A DNA stretch of 7,927 nucleotides from Opitutaceae bacterium (GCA_025352845.1 JANXSC010000287.1:1-7927), one strand, 5' to 3'; positions 1-7,585 are shown, counted from the first letter of the stretch. Notes: generated from the sequence alone by a model not told the origin. Numbers and translations: made by a program.

Positions 1-455
1 AAACCCGGCATCCAACGCGGTCGCGTGGGATGGCGCGTCAGGCCTTTCAACTCGCTCCATGTGTCGCCATCGTCGCGGCTCACGAAAAGCGCCGCGTCGT
101 CCACGCCCGCATACCACGTCCTTGGCTGCGACGGATGCCCCGGCACAATTTGCCAAATGTGTTTCAGCTCGGCCTTCGCGCTCTTCGCAAATTTCGGATC
201 TCGCCTCACGCCCGTCCACGTTTTTCCAAAATCGCTCGATGTCTGAATCGTCGAGCCATGCGCGAAACTCACCGTGCCGGCGAAAATGCGACCGTTGCGC
301 GAGTCGCCGCACAGGCTGAAAATTTCCCAGCCGCTCAGGTGCGGGCCGGTCAGTTTCCATTTCGTGCGGCGCTCGTCGCTGCGGTAGAGGAACACGCCCT
401 TTACCGTGCCGATCAGCAGCACGACGTTTTGCGCGGAAATTCGACCCCTGGACAC
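1..455 (-). CDS. BNR/Asp-box repeat (sialidase-like beta-propeller) protein, partial, C-terminus beyond window
   Basis: An open minus-strand frame runs from an in-frame TAA near 562 to the window edge without a stop. From GTG at 455, 151 complete codons are visible. They hold two Asp-boxes of the form S-x-D-x-G-x-T-W: SSDFGKTW (about residues 73-80) and SRDDGDTW (126-133). The N-terminal blade reads VVLLIGTVKGVFLYRS, and LTGPHLSGWEIFSL follows. This pattern is typical of the WD40/YVTN/BNR-like proteins often annotated as exo-alpha-sialidase. Most of these are not proven sialidases, so only the fold is claimed. No signal peptide is visible, which suggests a cytoplasmic protein. The start is uncertain: no ATG lies in frame, GTG codons occur at 455 and 422, and neither has a Shine-Dalgarno sequence. 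GTG 455 is preferred because it keeps the residues SAQN just before the conserved strand. The gene is divergent from the receptor gene. Confidence is high for the fold and low for the substrate. Confidence 0.82.
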   Translation of the reverse strand, partial: MSRGRISAQNVVLLIGTVKGVFLYRSDERRTKWKLTGPHLSGWEIFSLCGDSRNGRIFAGTVSFAHGSTIQTSSDFGKTWTGVRRDPKFAKSAKAELKHIWQIVPGHPSQPRTWYAGVDDAALFVSRDDGDTWSELKGLTRHPTRPRWMPG

Positions 456-681
456 CCGCGAAACGTAACGCGGTGCGCGCGGTGCCGGCGATGAATTTCC
501 GCGCCCTTCCCGCCGAGCGTCCCGCACCGGCCCGCCGTTTCGAAAAAGATTTCCAGCGGTTTAATGTCGACGCAACGCCTGCCGCGATTCGCAATCCTAC
601 GCGAGTTGCCGGCCGTTTCCTTATCCGCTGGCTACGCCGAGTTCACCCTTGGCAACCCATCCCGCCTTTTTCAAACCCCGC
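456..681. other. Intergenic region between divergent genes
   Basis: This 226-base gap separates the minus-strand BNR gene from the plus-strand receptor gene and should hold both promoters. The only plus-strand promoter-like pair I see is TTTCGA (538-543) and TTTAAT (560-565) with a 16-base spacer, which is weak. No recognisable operator, RNA gene or small ORF with family resemblance was found. Open frames here look like chance frames in GC-rich DNA. Confidence 0.4.
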
Positions 682-3600
682 ATGAAACGCCTCCTCCTTC
701 ACTCGCGGGCCGCCCTCACCGCCGGCCTCTGTCTTCACGCCGCCGCGGCCTTCGCGCAAACGTCCGCCCCTGCCGCCGCCAGTCCGAAAGCGGAAGACGC
801 GGTCGTGCTCAACCCATTTACCGTCACCAGCGAAAAGGATCAGGGCTACGTCGCGACGTCCTCCCTCGCCGGCACGCGCATCAAATCGGACCTGAAAGAC
901 CTCGCGAACTCGATCACGGTCGCGACCAAGGAATTCCTCACGGACGTCAATGCCACCGATGCCACGGGCCTGCTCGTCTACACCGGCAACACCGAGGTGG
1001 GCGGGCCGGCGGGAAATTTCTCCGGGGCTAATTTCGCGGCGGAGGTGGTGGAACACGTGTCGTTCCGGAATCCGCAGAACAACACCCGCATTCGCGGCCT
1101 GGCATCGGCCGATCTCACCCGCGATTATTTTCCGACAACCATCACGTTCGACAGCTACAACACGGAGCGGGTGGAAGTGAACCGCGGCCCCAACGCCACG
1201 CTCTTCGGCCTCGGGAGCCCCGGCGGCATCGTGAACAACCAGACGATCCAGCCGCTGCTCGGCAAGAACACCGCCTCGGTGGAATTCAACGTCGCTTCGT
1301 TCGGCACCACGCGGTCGGTGCTCGAGGCGGACCGCACGCTCTTCCGCGACCGCCTCGGCTTCCGTTTCGCAGCGGTCTACGGCGACGAAAAATTCGCGCA
1401 GGATTTCGCCTTCGAGCGCAACCGCCGCGCCTTCCTCGCCGCCCGCGGCCGGCCTTTTGCCAACGCAAACATCCGCGTCAGCTACGAAAGGCCGCCATCG
1501 ATGCCAACCGGCCGCGCGCCAACTCGCCGCGCGATGTGCTCACCCGCTGGTGGGACCCGCTCTTCAACAAAATCACCCACGACCCCGCCAACGTCGACTT
1601 CAACGGCATCAACCGCGATCTGCTCCGCGCCCCGGGCGAGTGGTTCGCCCAACCCGGCCTCATGTTCGATTCCACCACGGCAACCGCTCCCGTCCGCATG
1701 ATGCGCGCCTGGAACGTCGAGACCGGCCGCGGCCGCACGCGCAACGGCCCGGTCAGCCCGGCGTTCTCCGCCAACATGGTCTCCATCACCAAGGGCACGC
1801 AGTGGTTCCCCTCCGAAACCGCCGCCCGCGCCGGCATCCAGCATGGCTCTTTCTACATCGACGACGAGATCGGCAATCCCTCGATCTTCGACTGGCGGCA
1901 CCATTTGCTCGACGGCCCCAATAAACGCGAGTGGGAGGACTTCGATGTCCTCAACGTCAGCTACGACCAGTCGTGGCAGCACGGCCTCGGGCGGTTCGGC
2001 TTCGAGCTCGCCTACAACCACGAAGATCACACGCGCAACTGGTATGCCCTCCTCACCGCGAACCGCGGCTACGGCATCAATATCGATCTCAACACCACGC
2101 TCCCCATCGGCGGGCCCAATCCGAATTTTGGCCGGCCCTTTGTCGCTTCGAACGCGCAGCGCTCCACCACCCACGCCGAACGTTCCACCGAGCGAGCGAC
2201 CGCGTTTCTCGAGCTCGATTTCGCCCGACACTCGTCCAACGCCCTGAAGTGGCTCGGCCGCCACAGCCTCACCGGTTTCTACAATGCCTACACACTCGAC
2301 GAGCAATCCTACAGCGGCGGCAACCGCACGGGCCTGGAGTGGGTGAATTTCGCACGCCGAAACACCGGCACGCCGGACGACCTCAACACCGAGGACGGCG
2401 ATCTGCGCACCGTGGTCTATCTCGGGCCGAGCCTCGCGAATCTCTCCAGCCCCGCGGGGATCAAGCTCCAGGGTCTTCAGGCCTTCATCGATCCGGCGCA
2501 GCCCGTGACCGGTTACCAGTGGGATCAGGGCACGCGCTCTTTCCGGACGATCCAATCCACCGGCATGAGCGTGCTCGACGATGGCACGTTCGAGCGCATC
2601 ACCAGCGGCGCCGCCCTCACGCGCCAAAAAATCCGGACCTTCGCCGTGGTCGACCAGCTGCACCTGCTCCCCGGCGAATGGGTCGTCGGCACCGTCGGCT
2701 GGCGCCGGGACCGCGTGGAGGATTTCCGGCGCAACGTCACGCCCGCCGATCGCAACCGGTTCGGCATGGTCGATCGCGGCAATCCGAATTTCCGCCTCCC
2801 CGGGCCACCCTCGTCCGTATTCGAAGAGGATATCCTCAGCTACGGTGCAGTCATGCACGCCCCGCGCTTCCTCCGGCTGCCCCGGGGCACAAAGGCCTCC
2901 GTGCACTACAACACCTCCGAGAATTTTCAGCCGGCCGACGCCCGCATCGACATCTTCGGCAAGCCGATCGCGCCGCCGAGCGGATCGACCAAAGACTACG
3001 GCTTCACCGTCTCGCTGATGGACGAAAAGCTCCAGGCCCGCTTCAACTGGTTCGAGAGCGAGTCGGCACGCGCGTCGCTCGGCTATCAGGGCTTCCTGGC
3101 GGGCGAGACCGATGCGCGCGTCGTCCGCTACAACACCCCCGCCGCTCTCGCCGCCGCCGGCTGGAAGGGAGCGCCGCAGTTTTTCAAGGACCTGACCGGC
3201 TGGCAGGAAATCGCCTCGCCCTCCACCCTCAGCGGGGTGGATGTTCGCTATTCGCGCCCCGGCAACATGTCCGACACCCAGAGCACCACCTCGAAGGGCT
3301 TCGAGCTGGACCTCACCTACAACCCGCTCCCCAACTGGCGCATCGCCTTCAATGCCGCGCAGCAAAAGGCCAAGCGCGCCGACATCTCCCCCACCGCCCA
3401 GGCGTTTCTCAAACTGCGCACGGACGAGTGGCTCACCGGCCCGACCTCCAACCTCATCGCCGACGAGTCCGGACAGCCCATCCGCGTGCGCGTTTACGAC
3501 ACCTTGCTGAACGGCTTCAACGGTCAGCTCGCGCGCGAAGGCCAGGGCGTGCCGGAGCTGCGCGAGTGGCGCGCGAATGTCGTGACAAACTACAAGTTCA

Positions 3601-3950
3601 CCAGCGCTTCGCGTTTCAGCGGTTGGTCGATCGGCGGCGCTCTCCGCTGGCAGGACCAAGTCGGCATCGGCTATCCGATCGTCAATTCGACCAAGGGCGG
3701 CAGCGTGGTGGAGATTCCCGACCTTGCCCGTCCCTACTTCGGTCCGTCCGAGACGATCGTCGACAGCTGGATCGGCTACACCCGCAAGATCCTGCGCGAC
3801 CGCGTCCGCCTGCGCATCAACCTCAATGTGCGGAACGCGCTCGGCAACGACGACCTCGTCCCCGTCGCCGCCCAACCCGATGGCTCAATCGCCTCGTGGC
3901 GCGCGCCCGTCGGCCGCACCTTCAACCTCAAGACCACGTTCGAATTCTGA
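682..3950 (+). CDS. TonB-dependent outer-membrane receptor, frameshifted near 1488
   Basis: This would be an outer-membrane beta-barrel transporter powered by TonB-ExbBD. Read as one gene with the frame restored it encodes about 1089 residues, usual for the large receptors of this group. ATG 682 is chosen over an upstream TTG at 649 because it begins directly with a signal peptide (MKRLLLHSRA...AAAFA|Q, cleavage near residue 25). A TonB-box-like segment, AVVLNPFTV, lies at residues 40-48. The plug domain spans about 55-190 and ends in the typical VEVNRGPNATLFGLGSPGGIVN stretch (164-185). The barrel ends with the outer-membrane signature RTFNLKTTFEF and a terminal Phe. Codons are in frame 682 up to GAA 1486-1488. 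After that, homologous-looking sequence (AAIDANRPRANSP, then RWWDPLFNK) continues one frame over to the TGA at 3948-3950. Read literally, the first frame stops at 1701 after 339 residues and the second is open to 3950. No SusD-like partner is nearby. The substrate is unknown. Confidence 0.9.
1486..1490 (+). other. Frameshift site in the receptor gene (one A missing)
   Basis: The sequence reads TAC GAA AGG CCG in the upstream frame. Adding one A to the short A run gives TAC GAA AAG GCC GCC ATC GAT GCC, which joins the two halves as VSYE-KAAIDANRP without losing or repeating residues. The gene is otherwise intact up to its terminal Phe. A one-base homopolymer deletion, either an assembly error or a recent mutation, explains this best. 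The site does not match a classical X-XXY-YYZ slippery heptamer, so programmed frameshifting is unlikely. Confidence 0.82.
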
Positions 3951-4009
3951 GCCGCCGTTGCGTTCTCCGATCGGCGCCGGGCCGCATCGACGCTCCTTCC
4001 CCGCGAAAA

Positions 4010-4813
4010 ATGAAAATCATCCGTCACCTTTCTCCCTCCGGCCCCGCTTACGCCGCGCTCCAGCCCGATGGCTCCGCCCGCGAAATCGCCGGCGACATCT
4101 TCGGCGACTTCCGCGCCACCGAGCGCGTAGTCCAACCCGGCAAACTGCTCGCGCCCGTCACGCCCGTTTACCTGCCGTGCATCGGCCTCAACTACAAACG
4201 CCACGCCGCCGACAGTAACAGCGCGCCGCCGCCGCACCCGGTGCTCTTCGTGAAGAATCCCGCGAGCGTGCAAAATCCCGGCGATCCCATCGAGCTGCCC
4301 GTGAAGTTGCCCAGCACCTCCGTCGACTACGAGTGCGAGCTTGCCGTCGTCATCGGCAAACGCTGCAAAAACGCCACGCGCGCCAACGCCCTCGACTTCG
4401 TGCTCGGCTACACTTGCGCCAACGACGTCTCCGCCCGCGACTGGCAGCGCAACGGCGGCGGCGGCCAGTGGTGCCGTGGCAAGACCTTCGATACCTTCGC
4501 CCCGCTCGGCCCCGTGCTCGTGACGAAGGACGAAATCCCCGATCCCAACAAGCTCCGCATCCGCACCATCCTCAACGGCGCGACGATGCAGGACTGGAAC
4601 ACCGACGACATGATTTTCGACGTGCCCACGCTCATCGAATTCCTGAGCGGCAGCACGACGCTGCTCCCCGGCACCGTCATCCTCACCGGCACACCCCACG
4701 GCGTCGGCTTCGCCCGCACCCCGCCCGTCTGGCTGAAACCCGGCGACACCGTGACGATCGACATCGAAAAAATCGGCGCGTTGACGAATCCGGTGGTGAA
4801 CGAGAAAGTCTAG
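4010..4813 (+). CDS. Fumarylacetoacetate hydrolase family (FAHD-type) enzyme
   Basis: This is a 267-residue protein of the FAH superfamily. Members hydrolyse, decarboxylate or isomerise 2-keto or 2,4-diketo acids using a bound divalent metal. Motifs in order are: CIGLNYKRHAAD (57-68), with the His often used catalytically; FVKNPASVQNPGDPIELP (80-97); the metal-binding E-x-E in VDYECELAVVIGK (E108, E110); GYTCANDVSARDWQ with the third metal ligand D139; the lysine in RGKTFDTFAPLGP (K158); and the C-terminal ILTGTPHGVGFAR and LKPGDTVTIDIEKIG. All expected metal ligands are present and the length matches short single-domain FAHD proteins. ATG 4010 begins the conserved MKIIRHLSPSG stretch. The same frame is open far upstream, but that part is a shadow of the receptor gene. 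No Shine-Dalgarno is visible. The gene starts 59 bases after the receptor stop, so cotranscription is possible. The exact substrate (oxaloacetate, acylpyruvate, or a sugar-derived keto acid) cannot be read from sequence. Confidence 0.93.
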   Translation: MKIIRHLSPSGPAYAALQPDGSAREIAGDIFGDFRATERVVQPGKLLAPVTPVYLPCIGLNYKRHAADSNSAPPPHPVLFVKNPASVQNPGDPIELPVKLPSTSVDYECELAVVIGKRCKNATRANALDFVLGYTCANDVSARDWQRNGGGGQWCRGKTFDTFAPLGPVLVTKDEIPDPNKLRIRTILNGATMQDWNTDDMIFDVPTLIEFLSGSTTLLPGTVILTGTPHGVGFARTPPVWLKPGDTVTIDIEKIGALTNPVVNEKV

Positions 4814-4871
4814 TCCCTGAGCGCTGATCTCCACCGCCCGGCCCCGCAGCGGCGGGTTTGCGCGTTCATTC

Positions 4872-4898
4872 TTGCCGCCTGCCGGGCGACGGTATAGT
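4872..4898 (+). promoter_or_regulatory. Putative sigma70-type promoter for the DUF1326-DUF2182 pair
   Basis: TTGCCG (4872-4877) and TATAGT (4893-4898) are separated by 15 bases and lie 43 bases before the ATG at 4941. The -10 element is close to consensus and stands out in GC-rich DNA, but the spacer is shorter than the usual 17. It would transcribe the two-gene unit separately from the FAH gene, which ends at 4813. Confidence 0.45.
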
Positions 4899-4930
4899 GC
4901 CTCGCTCCGCGTTCCCAACGTTACCCAACC

Positions 4931-4936
4931 AAGGAG
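4931..4936 (+). promoter_or_regulatory. Strong Shine-Dalgarno AAGGAG for the DUF1326 gene
   Basis: AAGGAG lies 4 bases before ATG 4941 and fixes that start over the open frame extending upstream to 4872. It is the only strong ribosome binding site in the window. The receptor, FAH, DUF2182, bicupin and YkgJ genes have none that I can see at normal spacing. Confidence 0.8.
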
Positions 4937-4940
4937 TCCC

Positions 4941-5579
4941 ATGAAACTCGTCGAGTGGTCGATGCAAGGAGTAGAGTTTGCCAACTGCAACTGCGCCGTC
5001 GGTTGCCCGTGTCAGTTCAACGCGCTGCCGACCCTCGGCCATTGCCGCGCGCACACGTTTGTCCAAATCGAAAAAGGCCGCTTCGGCGATGTGCCGCTCG
5101 ACGGCTTGCGGTGGGGTCTCTTCGGCCAGTGGCCCGGCCCGATTCACCTCGGCAACGGCACCTTTCAAGTGATCGTGGACGAGCGCGCGAATCCGCAGCA
5201 ACGCGCCGCCCTCGAGGCCGTCGGGCAAGGCCGCGAGACCGAGCCGGGCAAACTCATCTGGCAGGTGTTTTCCGCGATGGTCACGAAGACGCTGCCGACC
5301 CTTTTCAAAACCATCGACCTCACTATCGACCTGGAAACGGGCACCGCGAAACTAAAGGTGCCAGGTTTGATCGAGAGCAGCGCTGCTCCGATTTCGAATC
5401 CGATGACCAACGCTCCGCATCGCGCGCGTGTGACGCTACCGACCGGCTTCGAGTTTACCGAGGCGGAATTCGTCAATGGCAAAGCTAAGGCGTCGTCCGG
5501 ACCAATCGAACTCGATTTCGACAACACGCACGCGCACCTCGCGAAGATCCACTGGAGCACGCACGGCGTCGTGCGCTGA
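4941..5579 (+). CDS. DUF1326 domain-containing protein
   Basis: This 212-residue protein matches the DUF1326 family, whose function is not established. The signature lies near the N-terminus: GVEFANCNCAVGCPCQF (10-26), with Cys16, Cys18, Cys22 and Cys24, followed by GHCRAH with Cys35. Such a C-x-C-x3-C-x-C cluster fits soft-metal binding or thiol redox chemistry. The middle section (WGLFGQWPGPIHLGNG, then VDERANPQQRAALEA) and the later AP-x-SNPM segment are also family-like. No signal peptide or membrane helix is visible, so it is probably cytoplasmic. The start at 4941 is set by AAGGAG. The stop lies 19 bases before the GTG of the DUF2182 membrane protein. From general knowledge, DUF1326 and DUF2182 genes are frequent neighbours, which supports a shared function. 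The family call is confident; the role (for example metal delivery to or from the membrane partner) is inference. Confidence 0.9.
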   Translation: MKLVEWSMQGVEFANCNCAVGCPCQFNALPTLGHCRAHTFVQIEKGRFGDVPLDGLRWGLFGQWPGPIHLGNGTFQVIVDERANPQQRAALEAVGQGRETEPGKLIWQVFSAMVTKTLPTLFKTIDLTIDLETGTAKLKVPGLIESSAAPISNPMTNAPHRARVTLPTGFEFTEAEFVNGKAKASSGPIELDFDNTHAHLAKIHWSTHGVVR

Positions 5580-5598
5580 ACCGGCCACTGCGCGCATC

Positions 5599-6384
5599 GT
5601 GAGCAAAGGCACGCCGCTCGAAGCGTTGTTAAGACGCGACCGCTGGCTGGTCGGCGGTTCGCTCGCCATCGCGGTCGCGCTCTGCTGGGCGTGGCTGGTG
5701 CCGATGGGGCGCGATATGTATGGCGCGATGGACGGCACCGCCGCGTGGATGATGACCGACACCTGGGACTTCACGCACCTCGCGCTGCTGTTCGCGATGT
5801 GGGTCGTGATGATGGCCGGCATGATGCTCCCGTCCGCCGCGCCCGCGCTGCTGATTTACACCGCGGTGATTCGCAAAAGCCCCGACGGCACCCGCGCGAC
5901 CGCGCACGCCAACGCGTTTGCCGGCGGCTATCTCGTCGTGTGGACGCTCTTCAGCCTGCTCGCGACCATCCTACAGCGCGCGCTCGACCACACGGCTCTG
6001 ATGTCTCCGATGATGGAGTCGAGCAACCCGTGGTTTGGCGGCAGCCTGCTCATCGTCGCTGGAATATTTCAATTCACACCGTGGAAACGCACCTGCCTCA
6101 ACGCCTGCCGCTCGCCCGCGGAATTTCTCGTGCGCCACTGGCGGCCCGGCGTCGGCGGCGGATTTTATCTCGGCGTCGCCAACGGCCTCTTCTGCCTCGG
6201 CTGCTGCTGGGCGCTCATGCTGCTGCTCTTCGTCGGCGGCGTGATGAATCTCTGGTGGATCGCTGCGCTCACGATTTTTGTGCTGCTCGAAAAACTCGCC
6301 CCGCTCGGCGCGCAAGGCGGCCGGCTCTCGGGCGCACTGATCTTCGCGCTCGGCGTGTGGACCATTTTGGACGGTCGCGCCTAG
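5599..6384 (+). CDS. DUF2182 predicted metal-binding integral membrane protein
   Basis: This 261-residue polytopic inner-membrane protein belongs to the DUF2182 family, described as predicted metal-binding. About seven hydrophobic segments lie near residues 16-36, 60-91, 107-127, 146-159, 189-214, 218-233 and 243-258. Family hallmarks are: HLALLFAMWVVMMAGMMLPS (60-79), a Met-dense helix with His60 at its start; FTPWKRTCLNACRSP (159-173) with Cys166 and Cys170; and GLFCLGCCWALM (196-207) with Cys199, Cys202 and Cys203, leading into FVGGVMNLWW and VLLEKLAP. GTG 5599 is chosen because the family's usual N-terminal run (LEALLRRDRW) follows closely and it clears the DUF1326 stop. An upstream in-frame ATG at 5476 would add Arg/Ser/Thr-rich sequence that looks like an out-of-frame shadow. 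It has no Shine-Dalgarno, so translational coupling to the DUF1326 gene is plausible. The function is unknown; transport or membrane handling of copper, or of another soft metal, is a reasonable guess. Confidence 0.9.
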   Translation: MSKGTPLEALLRRDRWLVGGSLAIAVALCWAWLVPMGRDMYGAMDGTAAWMMTDTWDFTHLALLFAMWVVMMAGMMLPSAAPALLIYTAVIRKSPDGTRATAHANAFAGGYLVVWTLFSLLATILQRALDHTALMSPMMESSNPWFGGSLLIVAGIFQFTPWKRTCLNACRSPAEFLVRHWRPGVGGGFYLGVANGLFCLGCCWALMLLLFVGGVMNLWWIAALTIFVLLEKLAPLGAQGGRLSGALIFALGVWTILDGRA

Positions 6385-6449
6385 CCGGCTGTGAAATGGC
6401 CTTCACGTCACGCTGTCGGCATCGCATGTCGCCTGTCGGTGTGACGGTT

Positions 6450-6467
6450 CGACAGGAGTGATCCTGT
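6450..6467. repeat. Stem-loop ACAGGA-GTGA-TCCTGT in the DUF2182-bicupin spacer
   Basis: A perfect 6-base stem (6452-6457 with 6462-6467) encloses the loop GTGA. The left arm overlaps CGACAG (6450-6455), which can pair instead with CTGTCG at 6433-6438 across an 11-base loop. The two hairpins are therefore mutually exclusive. No T-tract follows, so this is not a classical intrinsic terminator. Confidence 0.5.
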
Positions 6468-6470
6468 GTC

Positions 6471-6500
6471 GCGGTCAAGCGCCCACACGCTTGCGACCGC
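6471..6500. repeat. Long stem-loop upstream of the bicupin gene
   Basis: GCGGTCAAGCG (6471-6481) pairs with CGCTT (6488-6492) and GACCGC (6495-6500), giving an 11-base-pair stem with a 2-base bulge (GC, 6493-6494) and the loop CCCACA. Its right arm includes GCGACCGC (6493-6500), which recurs directly at 6506-6513. The hairpin ends 27 bases before ATG 6528. It could help end transcription of the DUF2182 unit or act in the bicupin leader. The missing T-tract argues against a simple terminator. Confidence 0.5.
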
Positions 6501-6527
6501 CCAAAGCGACCGCTTGCTTTGCGCGTC

Positions 6528-7550
6528 ATGAAACGTGTCCACCTCCCGTCGCTCCCGTGGGACGAGCAGCACTCACCCACGAAAAAATTCCACTCGTTCT
6601 GCCGTAATATCTCGATCGCGCTCGGCGGCCTGCGCAACACGGGCACCTGGGGCGGCGGGCATCCGTTTGATCTCCAAGTGCGGCGCATTCCGCCGGGCGC
6701 AGCCGTGTGCCCGTATCACCTGCACCTCGCCCAATGGGAAATGTTTCTCGTCCGCAGCGGGAGCGGCACCGTGCGCACGCCCGAGGGCCGGACAGCGGTG
6801 GAGACCGGCGACGTGTTTTTTCATCCGCCCGGCGTGCCGCACCAGTTGATCAATTCAGCCCCCACCGATCTCGAAGTCTTGATCATCGCCGACAATCCGC
6901 CAGTCGACGGCTGCCACTATCCCGACTCCAACAAATGGAGCCTGCGCCCACCCGGAAAACTCTTCCGGATGACGGAGACCGATTACTTCGACGGCGAAGA
7001 CACGCCCGTGGCCGGCGTGACTCCCTACCAAATCGCACCCGCGCCCGGCGCCGCCCCGATCACTCCGTTCGCCCAGCGCAAATTCAACCTCGCTGACATC
7101 GCGTGGGAGAGCTGGGAATCGCCGAAGAAAAAATTCCGCTCCTCCTATCAGGAAATCTCGCTCGCCCTCGGCGCAAAGCGCAACACGCCCACCGGTCTCG
7201 GCGGGAATCCCTTCGATCTCGAACACGGCAAAATCGCCGCCGGCCAGTGCGGTTGCCCGTTTCACACTCACTCGTCGCAGTGGGAGCTTTTTATTTTTCT
7301 CTCCGGCACCGCCACCATCCGCACGCCCGCCGGCACCACCCTCGCCCGCGCCGGCGACATCATTCTCCATCCGCCCGGCGAAGCCCACCAGTTCACCAAC
7401 AGCGGCGCGGATGATCTTGGTTACCTGCTCGTCGCCGACAATCCGCCCACCGACATCTGGCACTACCCGGACTCCAACAAGTGGGGCCACAGCACGACAC
7501 GGGATTTTTTCCGGATGAACGAGGCCGACTACTGGGACGGCGAGGAATAA
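6528..7550 (+). CDS. Bicupin (two tandem cupin domains) of unknown substrate
   Basis: This 340-residue protein consists of two copies of one cupin unit. Residues 19-137 align with 201-319 without a gap at about 54% identity (64 of 119 by my hand count). Both metal sites are complete. Copy 1 has HLHLAQWE (His64, His66, Glu71) and GDVFFHPPGVPHQLIN (His105). Copy 2 has HTHSSQWE (His246, His248, Glu253) and GDIILHPPGEAHQFTN (His287). Each copy then carries the shared segment ADNPP-x-D-x2-HYPDSNKW and ends in RM-x-E-x-DY-x-DGE. A linker rich in Pro and Ala (about 159-183) joins them. No signal peptide is visible, so it is probably cytoplasmic. ATG 6528 is preferred over TTG 6519 because the extra codons are not family-like. 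Cupins include dioxygenases, isomerases and binding proteins. The conserved HYPDSNKW tail resembles no enzyme I can name, so the substrate is left open. A promoter of its own is not evident. Confidence 0.92.
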   Translation: MKRVHLPSLPWDEQHSPTKKFHSFCRNISIALGGLRNTGTWGGGHPFDLQVRRIPPGAAVCPYHLHLAQWEMFLVRSGSGTVRTPEGRTAVETGDVFFHPPGVPHQLINSAPTDLEVLIIADNPPVDGCHYPDSNKWSLRPPGKLFRMTETDYFDGEDTPVAGVTPYQIAPAPGAAPITPFAQRKFNLADIAWESWESPKKKFRSSYQEISLALGAKRNTPTGLGGNPFDLEHGKIAAGQCGCPFHTHSSQWELFIFLSGTATIRTPAGTTLARAGDIILHPPGEAHQFTNSGADDLGYLLVADNPPTDIWHYPDSNKWGHSTTRDFFRMNEADYWDGEE

Positions 7551-7585
7551 CTTGCGTCGCCTCTTGAGGCCCCGAGTTTCACCCG

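Noticed and set aside
420..640. Minus-strand open frame with a run reading VDIKPLEIFFETAG, considered as a small MoaD/ThiS-like protein upstream of the BNR gene
   Set aside because: It has no ATG start between its flanking stops, lacks the C-terminal Gly-Gly of that family, and turns Arg/His-rich; chance is more likely.
1486..1492. Programmed ribosomal frameshift in the receptor gene
   Set aside because: The bases do not form a slippery heptamer, and I see no obvious downstream stimulatory structure; a lost A is simpler.
1482..3875. 797-codon minus-strand open frame antisense to the receptor
   Set aside because: It mirrors the receptor's codons in GC-rich DNA, is dominated by Gly, Ala, Val, Glu and Arg, and shows no family motif; the plus-strand frame has clear receptor features.
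1931..4009. Plus-strand open frame continuous with the FAH gene, which would make a 960-residue protein
   Set aside because: The part before 4010 is an Arg/Pro-rich shadow of the receptor in another frame; real FAH sequence begins at ATG 4010 and already has the full family length.
4835..4862. GC-rich run after the FAH stop as a terminator
   Set aside because: The possible stem (CCCG...CGGG) is only about 4 base pairs with a long loop and has just three T after it.
3776..4990. 404-codon minus-strand open frame across the FAH gene
   Set aside because: Antisense shadow of the receptor end and the FAH gene; it spans the intergenic region and has no recognisable domain.
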